NCBI GenBank assembly: GCA_007124475.1
Contig: SLFB01000056.1
Coordinates: 1-7,236, forward strand
From: Vibrio sp.
GTDB taxonomy: Bacteria; Pseudomonadota; Gammaproteobacteria; Enterobacterales; Vibrionaceae
DNA: 7,236 bases
Direction of reading: 5' to 3'
Translations under genes and position numbers: made by a program
The notes under the pieces: generated by a model
What the model saw: the letters and a program-made list of their open reading frames with translations, nothing else
Databases searched by the model: none
What the model was told of the DNA's origin: nothing
In this document: piece after piece, positions 6,025 through 7,236 of the stretch
How the letters are laid out: each line of letters opens with the position of its first letter
Numbering within the stretch: the stretch's first letter is position 1

Positions 6025-7041
6025 TTATGGTAAGTAGCGTTGTGGATTAACTGGCTTACCTTGATAACGAATTTCAAAGTGTAAACGAACACTGTTGGTT
6101 CCCGAGCTACCCATGGTAGCAATACGTTGACCTGCCGTTACAGTTTGACCTTCTCGAACCAGCAACTGGTCATTGTGAGCATACGCACTGAGATAATCAT
6201 CGTTATGCTTAATAATAATCAAGTTGCCGTAGCCGCGTAGTGCATTGCCCGAATACACTACTGTCCCAGCCGCTGTAGAAACAATGGGTTGACCGCGTTG
6301 GCCTGCGATATCGAGCCCTTTGTTTCCCTGATCTCCTGTTGAAAAGGTTTTTATTACTCTCCCTTTGGTTGGCCACAACCATTGACTTATTTTTGCGTTG
6401 TTATTGCTATTATTGTTATTGACTAGAGTAACGGGTTGTTTCGCTACTGCAACTCCTTTGCTATCACCAACATACTGGTTTGTTTTCGGTTGTTCAAGAG
6501 GCTTTGGTGGGGGAGATGCACTTGTTACAACTGATTTCTTATTATTTTGTGATGTATTAACAGGTTTAGAGCCTTTACTCTTGGGTGGTGTTGGTGTAGA
6601 TGATGGGGCTACAACAGGAACACTGGTTGCAGCAACTGCAGTTGGCGTGCTGCTTGTCGATTGACGATCGTTAGCCGTAACGGCACGATTGCCTTCTGCT
6701 CGAGGGGGCTCCGACCGAGGCCCTGCCCCTGTACCACCAAAAGCGGGAGGCCGATAAGCAGGTCCCCATAAGCGTAATCTTTGTCCCGGATGAATAATAT
6801 AAGGCTCGCTAAGATGGTTAAAGCGAATAAGATCATTGACATCTTTATCGGTAATATATGAAATAAAATACAGCGTATCTCCCTTTTTTACTTCATAAAA
6901 ACTCCCCCTATAACTGCCACGAGGAATCGAAGCATAATCCTTGTTGAGTCCTGAAACGGGTGCGGGCATGTTGGCTGCGCAGCCAACTAATAGGCTACAC
7001 AACACCAATAAGTACCCCAGTTGTTTCACTACTCTATTCAT
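6025..7041 (-). CDS. nlpD: NlpD, outer-membrane lipoprotein activator of cell-separation amidase
   Basis: NlpD activates a periplasmic N-acetylmuramoyl-L-alanine amidase that splits septal peptidoglycan at division: AmiC in E. coli, and in V. cholerae the single AmiB. The 338-residue precursor has a lipoprotein signal with lipobox LLVGC and lipidated C21. A LysM peptidoglycan-binding domain lies at about 48-91 (YEVKKGDTL ... HPGQRLRL). A Pro/Ser/Thr/Asn-rich linker follows (about 93-217), then a LytM/M23 domain (about 219-338). That domain is catalytically degenerate. N240 replaces the first zinc histidine of HxxxD, although D244 remains, and R319 replaces the first histidine of HxH. This is the usual state for a regulator rather than an enzyme. 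The ATG at 7041 overlaps the pcm stop by one base; AGGTG lies about ten bases upstream. The C-terminal half is nearly identical in wording to E. coli NlpD. Confidence 0.95.
   Translation of the reverse strand: MNRVVKQLGYLLVLCSLLVGCAANMPAPVSGLNKDYASIPRGSYRGSFYEVKKGDTLYFISYITDKDVNDLIRFNHLSEPYIIHPGQRLRLWGPAYRPPAFGGTGAGPRSEPPRAEGNRAVTANDRQSTSSTPTAVAATSVPVVAPSSTPTPPKSKGSKPVNTSQNNKKSVVTSASPPPKPLEQPKTNQYVGDSKGVAVAKQPVTLVNNNNSNNNAKISQWLWPTKGRVIKTFSTGDQGNKGLDIAGQRGQPIVSTAAGTVVYSGNALRGYGNLIIIKHNDDYLSAYAHNDQLLVREGQTVTAGQRIATMGSSGTNSVRLHFEIRYQGKPVNPQRYLP
6397..6420 (-). repeat. AAT/AAC trinucleotide run in the nlpD linker
   Basis: Eight consecutive codons are AAT, AAC or AGC and encode NNNNSNNN (residues 208-215), just before the LytM domain. 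A change in repeat number by whole codons would alter linker length without a frameshift. The run is imperfect, which lowers the expected slippage rate. Confidence 0.7.
6469..6497 (-). promoter_or_regulatory. Candidate rpoS promoter inside nlpD
   Basis: On the minus strand TTGAAC (6492-6497, -35) and TATGTT (6469-6474, -10) each match consensus at four of six positions with an ideal 17-base spacer. Transcription would start near 6462 and give a leader of about 510 bases before ATG 5951. The main E. coli rpoS promoter also lies inside nlpD with a leader of about 567 bases. The position fits well; the boxes alone are only moderate. Confidence 0.35.
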
Positions 7042-7236
7042 TAAGCCAATTCACCTGCAATTAAAGGTACAAAACGTACATTTTCGACTCGATGAGTTAG
7101 CCATTGTTCCCCTTGACGAACGACGTTTAATAGCTCTTGTTGCTGATCACCAACTGGAATGACTAATCTGCCACCATCCGCCAACTGCTCTAATAGAGCT
7201 TGTGGTATAGATTGCGCAGCGGCAGTAACAATAATC
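7041..7236 (-). CDS. pcm: Pcm, protein-L-isoaspartate O-methyltransferase (C-terminal part, 5' end outside window)
   Basis: This cytoplasmic enzyme uses S-adenosylmethionine to methylate isoaspartyl residues in aged proteins and so starts their repair. Only the last 64 codons are present. I read the frame by hand: it begins IIVTAAAQSIPQALLEQL, continues GGRLVIPVGDQQQ and ends VRFVPLIAGELA. These match the C-terminus of E. coli Pcm (IIVTAA, PVG, VRFVPL, GELA at the end). The stop TAA (7041-7043) shares one base with the nlpD ATG as TAATG, so the two genes are probably co-transcribed and translationally coupled. The S-adenosylmethionine-binding N-terminal region is outside the window. Confidence 0.93.
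   Translation of the reverse strand, partial: IIVTAAAQSIPQALLEQLADGGRLVIPVGDQQQELLNVVRQGEQWLTHRVENVRFVPLIAGELA

Noticed and set aside
5120..6050. Plus-strand open frames opposite rpoS and the nlpD end
   Set aside because: They lie antisense to well-conserved coding sequence, lack ribosome sites and show no recognisable domains.
6398..7162. Open frames opposite or out of frame with nlpD and pcm, including a Leu-rich plus-strand frame near 6398
   Set aside because: The Leu-rich start is only the complement of the AAT/AAC run; the frames are shadows of nlpD and pcm.
1..7236. Possible novel defence, mobile or biosynthetic system
   Set aside because: Every substantial coding region belongs to a well-known core family in a conserved order; there are no transposase, integrase, toxin-antitoxin, CRISPR or reverse-transcriptase motifs.

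Overview
The window is ordinary core chromosome from a gammaproteobacterium, almost certainly a Vibrio. The evidence is protein similarity recalled from memory (CysP, CysM, MutS, RpoS, NlpD, Pcm), the gene order pcm-nlpD-rpoS facing mutS-cysM, and a degenerate ERIC-like repeat beside cysM. MutS looks clearly diverged from my memory of the V. cholerae protein, so I do not name a species.

Layout from left to right. Positions 1-688 (minus strand) hold the first 229 codons of cysP, a periplasmic thiosulfate/sulfate-binding protein; its 3' end lies outside the window. Positions 689-1178 are a 490-base divergent intergenic region. It contains a good cysP promoter candidate and two related 40-base repeat arms exactly 120 bases apart. 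The second arm begins an ERIC-like element that runs almost to the cysM start. cysM (1179-2069, plus strand) encodes O-acetylserine sulfhydrylase B. A 208-base gap with three small inverted repeats leads to mutS (2278-4866, plus strand), the mismatch-recognition ATPase. mutS converges on rpoS across 107 bases that hold one strong hairpin terminator. rpoS (minus strand; best start 5951, alternative 5981), nlpD (6025-7041, minus) and the 3' end of pcm (7041-7236, minus) form a tightly packed minus-strand cluster.

Function. cysP and cysM are divergent neighbours that plausibly act on the same sulfur source: CysP captures thiosulfate in the periplasm, and CysM is the cysteine synthase isozyme that accepts thiosulfate. 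The pcm-nlpD-rpoS cluster is the conserved stress and cell-envelope arrangement: protein isoaspartate repair, activation of the septum-splitting amidase, and the stationary-phase sigma factor. As in Escherichia coli, rpoS probably also has its own promoter inside nlpD, and a candidate is given.

No undescribed multi-gene system is visible. The points most worth checking are non-coding: the tandem ERIC-like arms, mutually exclusive stems upstream of cysM, and the rpoS translation start with its leader hairpins. There are no tRNA or rRNA genes, CRISPR arrays, insertion sequences or integration sites that I can support.
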